DNA of 64,000 nt. Origin: Amycolatopsis sp. (GTDB lineage: Bacteria > Actinomycetota > Actinomycetes > Mycobacteriales > Pseudonocardiaceae). The position numbers and the translations under genes are program-made. Positions 38,409 through 46,882 of the stretch are shown here, piece by piece. How positions within the stretch are numbered: the first letter of the stretch is position 1; the number at the start of each line of letters is the position of its first letter. Below the pieces are notes generated by a model. It was not told the DNA's origin and ran no database searches. It saw only the letters and a program-made list of their open reading frames with translations. The DNA lies in the NCBI RefSeq assembly GCF_025464955.1, contig NZ_JAODNM010000126.1:1-64000 (forward strand), read 5' to 3'.

Positions 38409-38436
38409 TGACGTTGCTAGCCGACGTTGTCGAGCT

Positions 38437-38961
38437 TCAGGCTTTCGGCGCGGGGCCCGCCTGGTCGGAAAGCATGCGCAGGGAGTTCACCAGGCCACCG
38501 ATGAGATCGCCTTCCTTGAACGACGCGACCATGCTGGCGACGGCAAGCTTGGCGCCGCGGTCGGGCAGGCGCTCCGCGGCGTAGGTGCCGGTGACGATCT
38601 CGATGCGCCGCTCCCCCGGCGACACCGCGACCAGCACGGCCTGCGCGGCAGCTTCACCGATCGAGGCGTGCAGCCGGGCCGCCTCGGCCTGGCTGTCCTC
38701 GCCGAGCGCACCGAGGTAGATGCTGAAGTCGAGGCCGGCCTCACGGCTCGCCAGCGTCAACGCCTCGTCGAGCCGGGCGAGCTGCTTGGGGCTGAATGGG
38801 CCGGATGGCGCATCGGGCTCATACATCTTGGCTGCCGAGCGCCGTCCGCTGGCGGTAATCGCGACGCCGTATTCGGCCTCGGGAGCCTCGACGACGGCAG
38901 CTTCATGCCGGCCGTGTACCTCGGTGGCAGTCTCGGTCACAGTGCTCTCACCAGTTGCCAC
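38437..38961 (-). CDS. DUF5130 (TPM-like) protein
   Basis: The product is 174 residues. The core has PFSPKQLARLDEALTLASRE, GLDFSIYLGALGEDSQAEAA, AVLVAVSPGERRIEIVTGT and AVASMVASFKEGDLIGGL, the pattern of the TPM-fold DUF5130 family of actinobacteria. The function is unknown. Its start overlaps the ctaJ stop by 14 bases, so ctaJ and this gene form a coupled pair. Confidence 0.8.
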   Translation of the reverse strand: MATGESTVTETATEVHGRHEAAVVEAPEAEYGVAITASGRRSAAKMYEPDAPSGPFSPKQLARLDEALTLASREAGLDFSIYLGALGEDSQAEAARLHASIGEAAAQAVLVAVSPGERRIEIVTGTYAAERLPDRGAKLAVASMVASFKEGDLIGGLVNSLRMLSDQAGPAPKA

Positions 38962-39205
38962 GAGCGCCTCCTCCTACGGTCGAGCCGCCGAGGGCGGGGA
39001 TCGCGGCGCCCGCAGCGCCGTGCCGCGTGATGGCGCCGACGCCGTCGGGGTTGGCACTCCACCACAGGGGCGGGTGATCCCAGGCCTGGCCCGAGCGGTA
39101 CCGGGGCCTGCCCGAGAACTTGGACCGGTTGGTGATCAGTCCGACCGCGCCGTAGATGGCCCCCGGGATCGCGGCGTAGACCAGGATCGTCTCGACAACA
39201 TTCAC
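38948..39205 (-). CDS. aa3-type cytochrome oxidase subunit CtaJ
   Basis: The product is 85 residues from a GTG at 39205. One N-terminal membrane helix (VVETILVYAAIPGAIYGAVG) is followed by SKFSGRPRYRSGQAWDHPP and LWWSANPDGVG, which matches the CtaJ family I recall as an extra subunit of the actinobacterial aa3 oxidase. The Gly-rich tail (GGSTVGGGARGNW) is variable. It is coupled with the DUF5130 gene downstream. Confidence 0.75.
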   Translation of the reverse strand: MNVVETILVYAAIPGAIYGAVGLITNRSKFSGRPRYRSGQAWDHPPLWWSANPDGVGAITRHGAAGAAIPALGGSTVGGGARGNW

Positions 39206-39538
39206 GTCGGCAGCGTATCGGATGCCCGCCGGGCCTACCCGGCCACGCCGCCCTTCGCGGGCACCCTTTCGGGCGGCCTTTTGGGCACCCCTTCGGGCAC
39301 TGCGGACCGGTGACCGTTCACCCCACCACAGGCGCCGTCCGCCGCTTGCCGCGTCCGGACTGGAACGTTGAGCCGAAGGCCGCCGCGCGAAAGGTTGCAA
39401 CTCACCGTGCGGGCGGCCGCACCGAGCGCCCATGGGTTGTTAGCTGAGTGAAATGCTCGTAGCTTTTTCACCTGTACGGGCCTTGCGCCTCGCCCTAGGT
39501 CCCCAATAGGTAACGCACCGGTCTCGAGAGGACTCATC
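39206..39538. other. 333-bp gap between ctaJ and the GTRVT-repeat gene
   Basis: No gene is supported. A 16-base repeat GGGCACCCTTTCGGGC at 39259-39274 recurs at 39283-39298 with one change and 24-bp spacing, upstream of ctaJ. The right part should hold the promoter of the repeat gene at 39539. I see no consensus box I would defend. Confidence 0.45.
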
Positions 39539-39844
39539 ATGCAGAGCGTTCAGGCACCCACCCAGGCTATTGCGGACAACTTTCCGTCACTGTTCGCTGC
39601 TGACGGAGCCCTCCTTCAGCGTGGCACCCGTGTGACGGCCGGCACACGTGTCACTCGCGGTACACGGGTCACCCGTGGCACCAGGGTCACCGCCGGCACC
39701 CGAGTGACCTGTGGCACCCGTGTCACACGCGGCACACGGGTCACCCGCGGTACCAGGGTCACCGCCGGCACGCGGGTCACCCGCGGCACCCGTGTGACGC
39801 GCGGCACACGCGTCACGGCCGGCACCCGCGTCACCGCCAGCTGA
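39539..39844 (+). CDS. GTRVT hexapeptide-repeat protein
   Basis: The product is 101 residues with ATG behind CGAGAGGACTCATC. After 28 ordinary residues (MQSVQAPTQAIADNFPSLF...) come twelve perfect copies of GTRVT plus one variable residue (A, R, R, A, C, R, R, A, R, R, A, A) and a final Ser. Codons differ freely between copies at third positions, so the peptide rather than the DNA appears conserved. The T-x-V-T spacing would suit a beta-solenoid with a Thr-lined face; the Arg row makes it very basic. There is no signal peptide. The function is unknown. Confidence 0.7.
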   Translation: MQSVQAPTQAIADNFPSLFAADGALLQRGTRVTAGTRVTRGTRVTRGTRVTAGTRVTCGTRVTRGTRVTRGTRVTAGTRVTRGTRVTRGTRVTAGTRVTAS

Positions 39845-39858
39845 AGAGCGTCACTCAG

Positions 39859-39896
39859 CCACACAGTTGATCGGCCACACAGTTGATCGGCCACAC
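39859..39896. repeat. 16-bp tandem duplication
   Basis: CCACACAGTTGATCGG occurs at 39859-39874 and again at 39875-39890, followed by a third partial CCACAC. It lies 15 bases after the GTRVT gene. It may be a replication-slippage scar or a binding site. Confidence 0.6.
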
Positions 39897-39921
39897 AACC
39901 GCGTAGAAGATCCTCCGGCTC

Positions 39922-39951
39922 GCCCCGGCCGCCTTCCCAGGCAGCCGGGGC
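39922..39951. terminator. Hairpin between convergent genes
   Basis: Arms 39922-39929 (GCCCCGGC) and 39944-39951 (GCCGGGGC) around a 14-base loop, between the GTRVT gene and the HNH gene. Confidence 0.55.
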
Positions 39952-39967
39952 GCCGGCATATCCACGC

Positions 39968-40693
39968 TCAGGCGGCAGGCGCGCCCAGGTAGGGACGCCA
40001 CAGCGGATCCGCCTCGGTCGAGTGCGCCAGCAGCTTCCAGTGCGGCCCGTGCGGGGCACGGGGCACCACGCGCAGCCGCCAACCCAGCTCCGAGAGCAGT
40101 TTGTCGGCTTTGCGATGATTGCACTTCGCGCAGCAGGCGACGCAGTTCTGCCAGGTGTGAGGTCCGCCACGACTGCGCGGCTGGACATGGTCGATCGTCT
40201 CGGCCCTGCCTCCGCAGTAGGCGCACCGGAAGTGGTCACGATGCATCAGGCCGGCGCGGGTCAACGGGACTTTCGCGCGGTAGGGGACGCGGACATAGGT
40301 GCTCAACCGGATCACCGAGGGCACCGGCAGGGAGACCGACGCCGCGTGCAGCAGGAGCCCGGCCGGATCGCCGTGCACCACCTCGGCCTTGCCACACATG
40401 ACGAGCACCACAGCGCGACGGAGCGGCAACGCTGTGAGCGGCTCGAATGTGGCGTTGAGCAGGAGAACTCGCCGTCGGCCCGTGGCCAGAGCAGTGGGTG
40501 CGGCCCCGGGCGCCGGGTCCCGCCCTCTACGCTGTCCGGGCGGTCGGGATACACCCCCTGGCCGCGATCCGGGCCCACCCGAGTGGGCACACAGAACGAC
40601 CTCCGGTGTTTGCCCGGCCACGGCTTGGCCCGGCACACCGAGGGGGATGGGTTGTCGGTCTGGCACTCGACCACCTCCACCAATACAAGCCAT
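39968..40693 (-). CDS. HNH endonuclease family protein
   Basis: The conserved part spans about 180 residues: RRVLLLNATFEPLTALPLRR, VMCGKAEVVHGD, RVPYRAKVPLTRAGLMHRD, then the HNH centre FRCAYCGGRAETIDHVQPRS, GGPHTWQNCVACCAKCNHRK and KLLSELGWRLRV. Two CxxC pairs bind structural zinc. The start is uncertain: the ATG at 40693 gives 241 residues, but a GTG at 40636 is possible and the first ~60 residues are poorly conserved-looking. I recall Rv2469c as the mycobacterial counterpart. The biological role is unknown. Confidence 0.75.
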   Translation of the reverse strand: MACIGGGGRVPDRQPIPLGVPGQAVAGQTPEVVLCAHSGGPGSRPGGVSRPPGQRRGRDPAPGAAPTALATGRRRVLLLNATFEPLTALPLRRAVVLVMCGKAEVVHGDPAGLLLHAASVSLPVPSVIRLSTYVRVPYRAKVPLTRAGLMHRDHFRCAYCGGRAETIDHVQPRSRGGPHTWQNCVACCAKCNHRKADKLLSELGWRLRVVPRAPHGPHWKLLAHSTEADPLWRPYLGAPAA

Positions 40694-40819
40694 AGTCGAC
40701 CATAGATGTGCCCCTCCGCGCACGTGTGTTAGGTGACGTGTCACACGACGTCCACGAGATCGTGGCCGAACGCAGGCGGACCTGAGGGGCACACCAGGCG
40801 AAAAGGAGTGCTTCCAGCT

Positions 40820-41797
40820 GTGAATCCCCTGTCCGCTCAGCAGCCAACCTGCATCAACGAAGCCGGCTCCTGGTGCGCGCAGATCTTCCAGTGGACCCAC
40901 AACGCGTGGCTGGCCGGTTCGGGCAGCTGGCTGATCACCAAACCGGTCCGGATCCTGCTGATCCTGCTCGTCGCACTGCTCGTCCAGCGCCTCGTCAGGC
41001 GACTGATCGGCAGGCTCACCACCATCCCGCGCGGCGGTGGCAAGCTCCCGACCCTGCTGCGGCCGCTGCGTGAACGCGCGCCGGACACGCTGGGCCCGGT
41101 GGTCGTCGAGCGACGGCGTCAGCGCGCCACGACCATCGGCTCGGTGCTGAAGTCGATGAGCACCTTCCTGATCTACGGCCTGGCTTTCGTGCTGATCCTG
41201 GGCGAGCTCGGGATCAACCTCGGCCCGATCATCGCGTCGGCGGGCGTGGTCGGGGTCGCGATCGGGTTCGGCGCGCAGAACCTGGTCCGGGACTTCCTGT
41301 CCGGGATGTTCATGATGGTCGAGGACCAATACGGCGTCGGCGACGTCGTGGACCTCGGCAGTGCCAGCGGGACGGTCGAAGCGGTCGGCCTGCGCATCAC
41401 CACGCTGCGCGACATCAAGGGCACCGTCTGGTACATGCGCAACGGCGAAGTCCTGCGAGTCGGCAACTCCAGCCAGGGCTTCGCGGTCGCCGTCATCGAC
41501 GTGCCGCTGAGCTACACCGCCGACGTCGACCGCGCCACCGCCGTGATCACCGACGCGATTTCTTCGGCGGTCAAGAGCTCGGAGCTGTCGGCGCTGGTGC
41601 TGGGGCCGCCGGAGGTGCTCGGCGTGGAAAGCGTGACACCGGAAGGCATCGAACTGCGGCTGACGGCCAAAGTCCGCCCCGGCAAGCAATGGGTCGTGCA
41701 GCGTGCACTGCGCGCCTCGATCATCGCCGCGCTGGAAGAAGCGGGCTTCGATCCGCCGCTCGGCCGGTTCATCAACACTCCGGCCGTCGAGAAGTAG
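40820..41797 (+). CDS. MscS-family mechanosensitive channel
   Basis: The product is 325 residues from a GTG at 40820 behind AAAAGGAG. It has membrane helices at about residues 35-60 and 110-140. The MscS pore helix and beta domain follow: IIASAGVVGVAIGFGAQNLV, RDFLSGMFMMVEDQYGVGDV, GTVEAVGLRITTLRDIKGT, VWYMRNGEVLRVGNSS. It opens under membrane tension to release solutes. It sits between the HNH gene and glbO, an insertion relative to the mycobacterial order I remember. Confidence 0.85.
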   Translation: MNPLSAQQPTCINEAGSWCAQIFQWTHNAWLAGSGSWLITKPVRILLILLVALLVQRLVRRLIGRLTTIPRGGGKLPTLLRPLRERAPDTLGPVVVERRRQRATTIGSVLKSMSTFLIYGLAFVLILGELGINLGPIIASAGVVGVAIGFGAQNLVRDFLSGMFMMVEDQYGVGDVVDLGSASGTVEAVGLRITTLRDIKGTVWYMRNGEVLRVGNSSQGFAVAVIDVPLSYTADVDRATAVITDAISSAVKSSELSALVLGPPEVLGVESVTPEGIELRLTAKVRPGKQWVVQRALRASIIAALEEAGFDPPLGRFINTPAVEK

Positions 41798-41820
41798 CCG
41801 GGAAGAGGCAAAATGGAGTG

Positions 41821-42231
41821 GTGGCAGACGTGAGCAGTCAGGCAGTCCCGGCAGAGCCGGAGACCTTCTACGACGCGGTCGGTGGCGAACCGACCTTTCG
41901 CAAGCTCGTAGCCAAGTTCTACGCGTTGGTGGCCACGGACGAGATACTCCGGCCGCTCTACCCCGAGGAGGACCTCGGGCCGGCCGAGGAGCGCTTCCGG
42001 TTGTTCCTGATGCAGTACTGGGGCGGCCCGCACACCTACTCCGACCAGCGGGGCCATCCACGCCTGCGCATGCGGCACAACCCGTTCAAGGTCGGCCCGA
42101 ACGAGCGCGACGCGTGGTTGCGCGCGATCGGCCAGGCCGTGGACGAGGTGGGCTTCGAAGAGCCATACCGCCAGCAGCTGTGGGCCTACCTCGAGATGGC
42201 CGCCAACAGCATGATGAACAGTTTTGAGTGA
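41821..42231 (+). CDS. Group II truncated haemoglobin
   Basis: The product is 136 residues from a GTG at 41821 (a GTG at 41830 is also possible). Group II marks are TFYDAVGGEPTFRKLVAKFY, LRPLYPEEDLGPAEERF, and LMQYWGGPHTYSDQRGHPRL followed by RMRHNPFKV with the proximal His. It binds oxygen or NO and is linked to NO detoxification in mycobacteria. Its TGA overlaps the ATG of the glucosidase gene, the same order as Rv2470-Rv2471. Confidence 0.9.
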   Translation: MADVSSQAVPAEPETFYDAVGGEPTFRKLVAKFYALVATDEILRPLYPEEDLGPAEERFRLFLMQYWGGPHTYSDQRGHPRLRMRHNPFKVGPNERDAWLRAIGQAVDEVGFEEPYRQQLWAYLEMAANSMMNSFE

Positions 42232-43814
42232 TGCGAAGAACCACCGAAGGCAGGCGTGACGAGCCGCAGGGGACCCTGTGGTGGCATGACGCCGTTTTCT
42301 ACCAGGTCTACGTCCGCTCCTTCGCCGACTTCAACGGCGATGGCGTCGGTGATCTCGAAGGCCTGCGCACCCGGCTGGGCTACCTCGAACTCCTCGGCGT
42401 CGACGCGTTGTGGCTGACGCCGTTCTACCCCTCCCCGATGGCCGACCACGGTTACGACATCGCCGACCCGCGCGAGGTGGACCCGACGTACGGCAGCCTC
42501 GGCGATTTCGACGCGCTGGTGGCCGACGCGCACAGCCGCGACATCAAGATCACCATCGACCTGGTGCCGAACCACACCAGCAACACCCATGAATGGTTCC
42601 GCTCGGCGATGGCGGCCGCGCCGGGCAGCGCCGAGCGCGAGCGGTACCTCTTCCGCGACGGCAAGGGCGAAAGTGGTCAGGAGCCGCCGAACAACTGGGT
42701 CAGCGCGTTCGGCGGACCGGCGTGGACGCGGGTGCCGGACGGGCAGTGGTACCTGCACCTGTTCGCGCCGCAGCAGCCGGACCTGAACTGGGTCAACCCC
42801 GAGGTGCGCGCCGACTTCGAACGGACACTGCGGTTCTGGCTCGACAGGGGCGTCGACGGCTTCCGGATCGACGTCGCGCACGGGATGGCCAAGCCGCCGG
42901 GCCTGCCGGACATGGATCCGCGGGTGAGCGCGCTCAGCAGCGGCGACTACGGCGACCCGAGGTTCGACAACGACGGCGTGCACGAGATCCACCAGCTGAT
43001 CAGGAAGGTGCTCGACGAGTACCCGCAGACGATGGCGGTCGGCGAGATCTGGGTCGCCGACGAACTGCGGCTCGCCCGATACCTGCGGCCCGACGAGCTG
43101 CACCTGGCATTCAACTTCCGGCTGGTGCTGACCCATTTCGACGCCGACGCGCTGCGCACCACGATCGACCGGTCCCTCGCCGTCCCGATGGCGACCGGCG
43201 CGCCGGCGACGTGGACGCTGGCCAACCACGACGTCTGGCGGCAGGTCAGCCGGTACGGCGGCGGCGCACAGGGCGTCCGCCGGGCGCGGGCGATGGCTGT
43301 CGTCGAGCTGGCGTTGCCGGGCGCGGTGTACCTGTACAACGGCGAAGAGCTCGGGCTCGCGAACGTCGATATGCCGGCGGAGGCCATGGCCGACCCGCGC
43401 GCGAGGACGAGCGGGCCGGAGTACGGGCGTGACGTCTCGCGCGTGCCGCTGCCGTGGGAAGGGGATGAACCGCCTTTCGGGTTCTCCCGCACCACCCGCA
43501 CCTGGCTGCCGATGCCGGCCGAATGGGCCCCGCTGACGGTGGAAAAACAACTCGAAGACGAGACGTCCACGCTCTCGCTGTACCGGCGCGCGGTGGAGCT
43601 GCGGCAGAAGCATCCGGCGTTTTCCGGCGACGAACTCGAGTGGTACGGCGCACCGGCGGGATGTTTCGCGTTCCGGCGCAAAGCGGGCGGGCTGGTGTGC
43701 GCGCTGAACACCTCGGCTTCACCGATTACGTTGCCGCCAGGGGAAGTTCTGCTTTCCAGCAGTCCACTGGAGGACGGAAAACTGCCCCCGGACGCGGCTG
43801 CCTGGCTCGTCTGA
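42231..43814 (+). CDS. GH13 alpha-glucosidase / oligo-glucosidase
   Basis: The product is 527 residues. The GH13 regions are VYQVYVRSFADFNGDGVGDL, DLVPNHTSN, GFRIDVAHGM (nucleophile Asp near 208), AVGEIWVAD (acid Glu near 270) and LANHDVW (Asp near 333). It should hydrolyse alpha-1,4 or alpha-1,6 linked glucose at chain ends; exact specificity is unclear. The ATG overlaps the glbO stop, so the two are co-translated. Confidence 0.88.
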   Translation: MRRTTEGRRDEPQGTLWWHDAVFYQVYVRSFADFNGDGVGDLEGLRTRLGYLELLGVDALWLTPFYPSPMADHGYDIADPREVDPTYGSLGDFDALVADAHSRDIKITIDLVPNHTSNTHEWFRSAMAAAPGSAERERYLFRDGKGESGQEPPNNWVSAFGGPAWTRVPDGQWYLHLFAPQQPDLNWVNPEVRADFERTLRFWLDRGVDGFRIDVAHGMAKPPGLPDMDPRVSALSSGDYGDPRFDNDGVHEIHQLIRKVLDEYPQTMAVGEIWVADELRLARYLRPDELHLAFNFRLVLTHFDADALRTTIDRSLAVPMATGAPATWTLANHDVWRQVSRYGGGAQGVRRARAMAVVELALPGAVYLYNGEELGLANVDMPAEAMADPRARTSGPEYGRDVSRVPLPWEGDEPPFGFSRTTRTWLPMPAEWAPLTVEKQLEDETSTLSLYRRAVELRQKHPAFSGDELEWYGAPAGCFAFRRKAGGLVCALNTSASPITLPPGEVLLSSSPLEDGKLPPDAAAWLV

Positions 43815-43913
43815 GGCGAACCGGGCTGTTAAGTGTTAAACGTTCTTAACGACGCGAATTTCTTTTAATCTCGGTCTGCTCCCAACTATTTCCCCGCTTA
43901 GAGGAGATCGAGT

Positions 43914-45734
43914 ATGCGTATTCGCGGCAAGGTGCTCTCCACTGTTTTCGCCACGACCCTGATTCCGCTGTCCATGTTTGCGCCGGCCGCTTCCGCCTCG
44001 CAACCGCTACCCCCGCCGGCCGCCGTCGACGGGGTCGCCCACGCTCTGCACCTCTCGACGGACCAAGCACGCGAACGACTACAACAGCAGGACGGGGCTC
44101 AACGAATCTCGGCAGCGCTCCCGCAGTCACTGCGCGCCGCGCTCGCGGGCGAATGGTTCGACGCGCAGAGCGGGCAACTCGCCGTGGCCGTCACCGATCA
44201 GGCCGCCGCGAACGCGGCACTCGCGGCCGGTGCCCAGCCCCACCTCGTCACCCGGGGGAAGGCCCAGCTCGACGGCTTGGCCGCTGCGGTCGGCAAACTG
44301 GCCGCGCCGCACGTACCCGGCATCGGCGGCTGGGGTGTCGACCCGGTGACCGACAGCGTCGTCGTCACGGTCGACCGAGCCGCGGCCACCGCCGTGACGG
44401 CACGGTTCCTGGACGCGGTGTCGACACTCGGTGAAGGCGTCCGCACGAAGGACGTCGCCGGCCTGCCAACCCGGCAGTCGGGCACCGTGCAGCCGGGAAA
44501 TCCGTGGTGGCCGGGCAGCGAATCCAACTGCTCGGTGGGCTTCGACGCCACGGATGCCCAGGGCGGCAAGGACTTCGTCACCGCCGGGCACTGCACCAAC
44601 GACGCCGACCAGCCGGTGTACGGCGCGAGCGGGCAGCAGAACCGGGTCGGCACGTCGAACGTCGGCGGCTCGCACAGTGTCGACGCGCAGGAAGGCGACA
44701 TGGGTGTAGTCGCGGTGGACCAGCCCGGCTGGACGCTGTCGGCGTCGGTCAACACCTGGGGCGGCGCCGCGGTGACCGTCACCGGTTCGACCGAGCCACT
44801 TGTCGGCCAGGCCGTGTGCCATTCCGGCAACACTTCGCACTGGCAGTGCGGCACGGTGACCGCGGTCGACCAGAGCATCGACTACGGCAGCGTGGTCGTC
44901 GACGGGCTGTCGACGACCAACGCGTGCTCGCTGGGCGGCGATTCCGGCGGCGCGTGGCTCGCCGCGGACAAGGCCGTCGGCCTGCACTCCGGCGGGCAGT
45001 CCTCATGCGCGCCGGGCGGTGCCGACAACCAGTCGATCTTCCAGCCGGTGAACGAGGCGCTCCAGAAGTGGTCGCTGACCCTGTTCACCGGCGGCGGCAG
45101 TGGAACGGACACCCAGGCCCCCAGCACTCCCGCGAACGTGCGCTCAACGTCCACCACCGCGACGAGCGTCTCGCTGGCTTGGGACGCCTCGACCGACAAC
45201 GTGGGTGTGACCGGCTACGACGTCTGCAACGGCGCAACGGTGGCGACGACGGTCTCGGGCACCTCCGCGACGATCACCGGTCTCACCGCCGACACCGCGT
45301 ACTCGTTTACGGTCAAGGCGAAAGACGCGGCGGGGAACTCCTCGGCCGCGAGCTCGGAGGTCAGCGTGCGCACGCCGCCTGGCAGCAGCGGCCGGGTCTT
45401 CAGCAGCACCACGGCTTATCCCATCAAGGACTTCCAAGTGTCGGTCAGCCCGATCCGCTCGACGGCCACCGGCGCGGCCGCTTCACCGGTCACCGTCGGG
45501 GTTTCGGCGACGCACACGTGCGTGGAAGACCTGACGATCACGCTGGTCTCGCCGTCCGGCAACAGGTACACGCTGCAGCGGTCCGGCGGCGCGACCTGCC
45601 ACGCTTACCCCGCGGGCGAGACGTACTCGGTCCCGGTCTCCGGCCAGCAGGCCTCGGGGACTTGGACGCTGCGGGTCGCCGACAACGGACCGGGCGACAC
45701 CGGCACGCTGAACGGCTGGTCCATCACCTTGTAA
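43914..45734 (+). CDS. Secreted S1-family serine protease with Fn3 and P domains
   Basis: The product is 606 residues with ATG behind AGAGGAGATCG. A signal peptide (residues 1-29, cut after PAASA) is followed by an alpha-lytic-protease-type prodomain to about 190. The streptogrisin-like catalytic domain has FVTAGHCTND (His near 224), EGDMGVVAVD (Asp near 262) and CSLGGDSGGAWLA (Ser near 343). A fibronectin type III domain covers about 400-492 and a P/proprotein-convertase domain about 497-606. It is an exported digestive protease; the two extra domains may bind substrate or cell wall. Confidence 0.88.
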   Translation: MRIRGKVLSTVFATTLIPLSMFAPAASASQPLPPPAAVDGVAHALHLSTDQARERLQQQDGAQRISAALPQSLRAALAGEWFDAQSGQLAVAVTDQAAANAALAAGAQPHLVTRGKAQLDGLAAAVGKLAAPHVPGIGGWGVDPVTDSVVVTVDRAAATAVTARFLDAVSTLGEGVRTKDVAGLPTRQSGTVQPGNPWWPGSESNCSVGFDATDAQGGKDFVTAGHCTNDADQPVYGASGQQNRVGTSNVGGSHSVDAQEGDMGVVAVDQPGWTLSASVNTWGGAAVTVTGSTEPLVGQAVCHSGNTSHWQCGTVTAVDQSIDYGSVVVDGLSTTNACSLGGDSGGAWLAADKAVGLHSGGQSSCAPGGADNQSIFQPVNEALQKWSLTLFTGGGSGTDTQAPSTPANVRSTSTTATSVSLAWDASTDNVGVTGYDVCNGATVATTVSGTSATITGLTADTAYSFTVKAKDAAGNSSAASSEVSVRTPPGSSGRVFSSTTAYPIKDFQVSVSPIRSTATGAAASPVTVGVSATHTCVEDLTITLVSPSGNRYTLQRSGGATCHAYPAGETYSVPVSGQQASGTWTLRVADNGPGDTGTLNGWSITL

Positions 45735-45744
45735 CCACAGTGCG

Positions 45745-45791
45745 GTGAAAGGGACTTTCCTTGCGTCCACCGCACGGAAAGTCCCTTTCAC
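45745..45791. terminator. 16-bp hairpin between convergent genes, with a rival hairpin
   Basis: Arms 45745-45760 (GTGAAAGGGACTTTCC) and 45776-45791 pair perfectly. A second hairpin, GTGCGGTG at 45740-45747 with CACCGCAC at 45768-45775, overlaps it and cannot form fully at the same time. It lies between the protease gene and the convergent HTH gene. Confidence 0.75.
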
Positions 45792-45797
45792 GCGACA

Positions 45798-46703
45798 CTA
45801 GTCCCATTCCCAGCGGAAGCCGTAGCAGCCGGGGCCGAAGTTGAGCGCCACCGCGTGCACGGAGGACACGTCGTCCATCGGCATGGCCATGACCTCTTCC
45901 TTTCCGGTATCGGGACGGGCGTATCGCATGCAGCGCGCGGGCTTTTCGTCGCCGTCGAAACCGACTTCGAGCACGTATTCGCGGACGGGGAACCGGAACT
46001 TGCGCTCGTAGTTGGTGGCCGGCGGGAACGGCGCGGAAGTGACGAGTTCGTGTTCGGTGAGCACCGTTTCGCCGCGTCGCAGCGGCCGCTCGAACAGCAG
46101 CTCGGCGGCGAGAAAACCAATGTCCGGGCGGGCGACGACCCGGCCGGTCCGGCAGTTGCGCAGCGCCCGCACCCGCGGAACCGGCCGGTTGTGCTCGTCG
46201 AGGTGCATGATCACGACCCACCGGTCGGGACCGTCGGCCTCGGCGCGCAGGACCTGACGCGACAGGAAGGACCGCTCGCCGCGGTCGGATCCGATGGTGA
46301 CCCGGTCGTGCTGGCTGATCCTGGCCAGGCGGTCGTCCCACCGCGTGTCGAGCCCGCTCACCAGGTCCGAGACCTGCTCGGGCTGCGTCCAGAACGCGGA
46401 CATCCGGTGGTCCGCACCAGCGGCCTTCAGCCATCGTCCCCGTTTGCGCGGCGGCGGAAGGTGCCCGAGGAGCGTCCCCTCCGGCAGTCCGAGCACTTCT
46501 TCGAGGCGGGCGAGCGCCACCAGCGATTTCGGCCGTTCCGGGCGGCTGCGGCCGTTCTGCCAATAACTCAGCGTCGCCAGGCTGACTGAGATCCCTTCGC
46601 GCGACAACCGCTCTTGGATGCGCTCCAACCCCAGTCCCCTGGCCCGGATGGCGGCACGCAGCACTTCCGGAAATGAACCGGTTTCCCCCAGACGAACGGT
46701 CAC
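45798..46703 (-). CDS. XRE-type HTH regulator with C-terminal sensor-like domain
   Basis: The product is 301 residues from a GTG at 46703 (GGGAGGG upstream). The HTH lies at about residues 10-65: FPEVLRAAIRARGLGLERIQ, SLATLSYWQNGRSRPERPKS, LVALARLEEVLGLPEGTLLG. The C-terminal ~200 residues are beta-rich (RVRALRNCRTGRVVARPDIG, ERKFRFPVREYVLEVGFDGD, YGFRWEWD) and lack a domain I can name. It may sense an unknown ligand. It is convergent with the protease gene. Confidence 0.7.
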   Translation of the reverse strand: MTVRLGETGSFPEVLRAAIRARGLGLERIQERLSREGISVSLATLSYWQNGRSRPERPKSLVALARLEEVLGLPEGTLLGHLPPPRKRGRWLKAAGADHRMSAFWTQPEQVSDLVSGLDTRWDDRLARISQHDRVTIGSDRGERSFLSRQVLRAEADGPDRWVVIMHLDEHNRPVPRVRALRNCRTGRVVARPDIGFLAAELLFERPLRRGETVLTEHELVTSAPFPPATNYERKFRFPVREYVLEVGFDGDEKPARCMRYARPDTGKEEVMAMPMDDVSSVHAVALNFGPGCYGFRWEWD

Positions 46704-46882
46704 ACGGCCCTCCCCGGCGGAATCGGATTTCCGAGTAACCGTAGGTGAACGGCCACCCACCCGGAAGGGCCGGGATTTAACAGGTAAAACTCAGCACGGC
46801 GAGGGTGCCGATCGGGGAGCTTTCGATCCCATCCGCCGCGCTGCGGACAATCGCCCTGCGAGGTGTACTGAGCCGGAAAAGC

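Noticed and set aside
39539..39844. CRISPR array
   Set aside because: The 18-bp units abut without spacers and are in frame with a start and ribosome binding site. The sequence varies at codon third positions, which fits coding sequence.
39616..40239. Minus-strand frame through the GTRVT repeats
   Set aside because: It is the antisense image of the repeat (RVPRVTRVPAV pattern), has no ribosome binding site and runs into the HNH gene.
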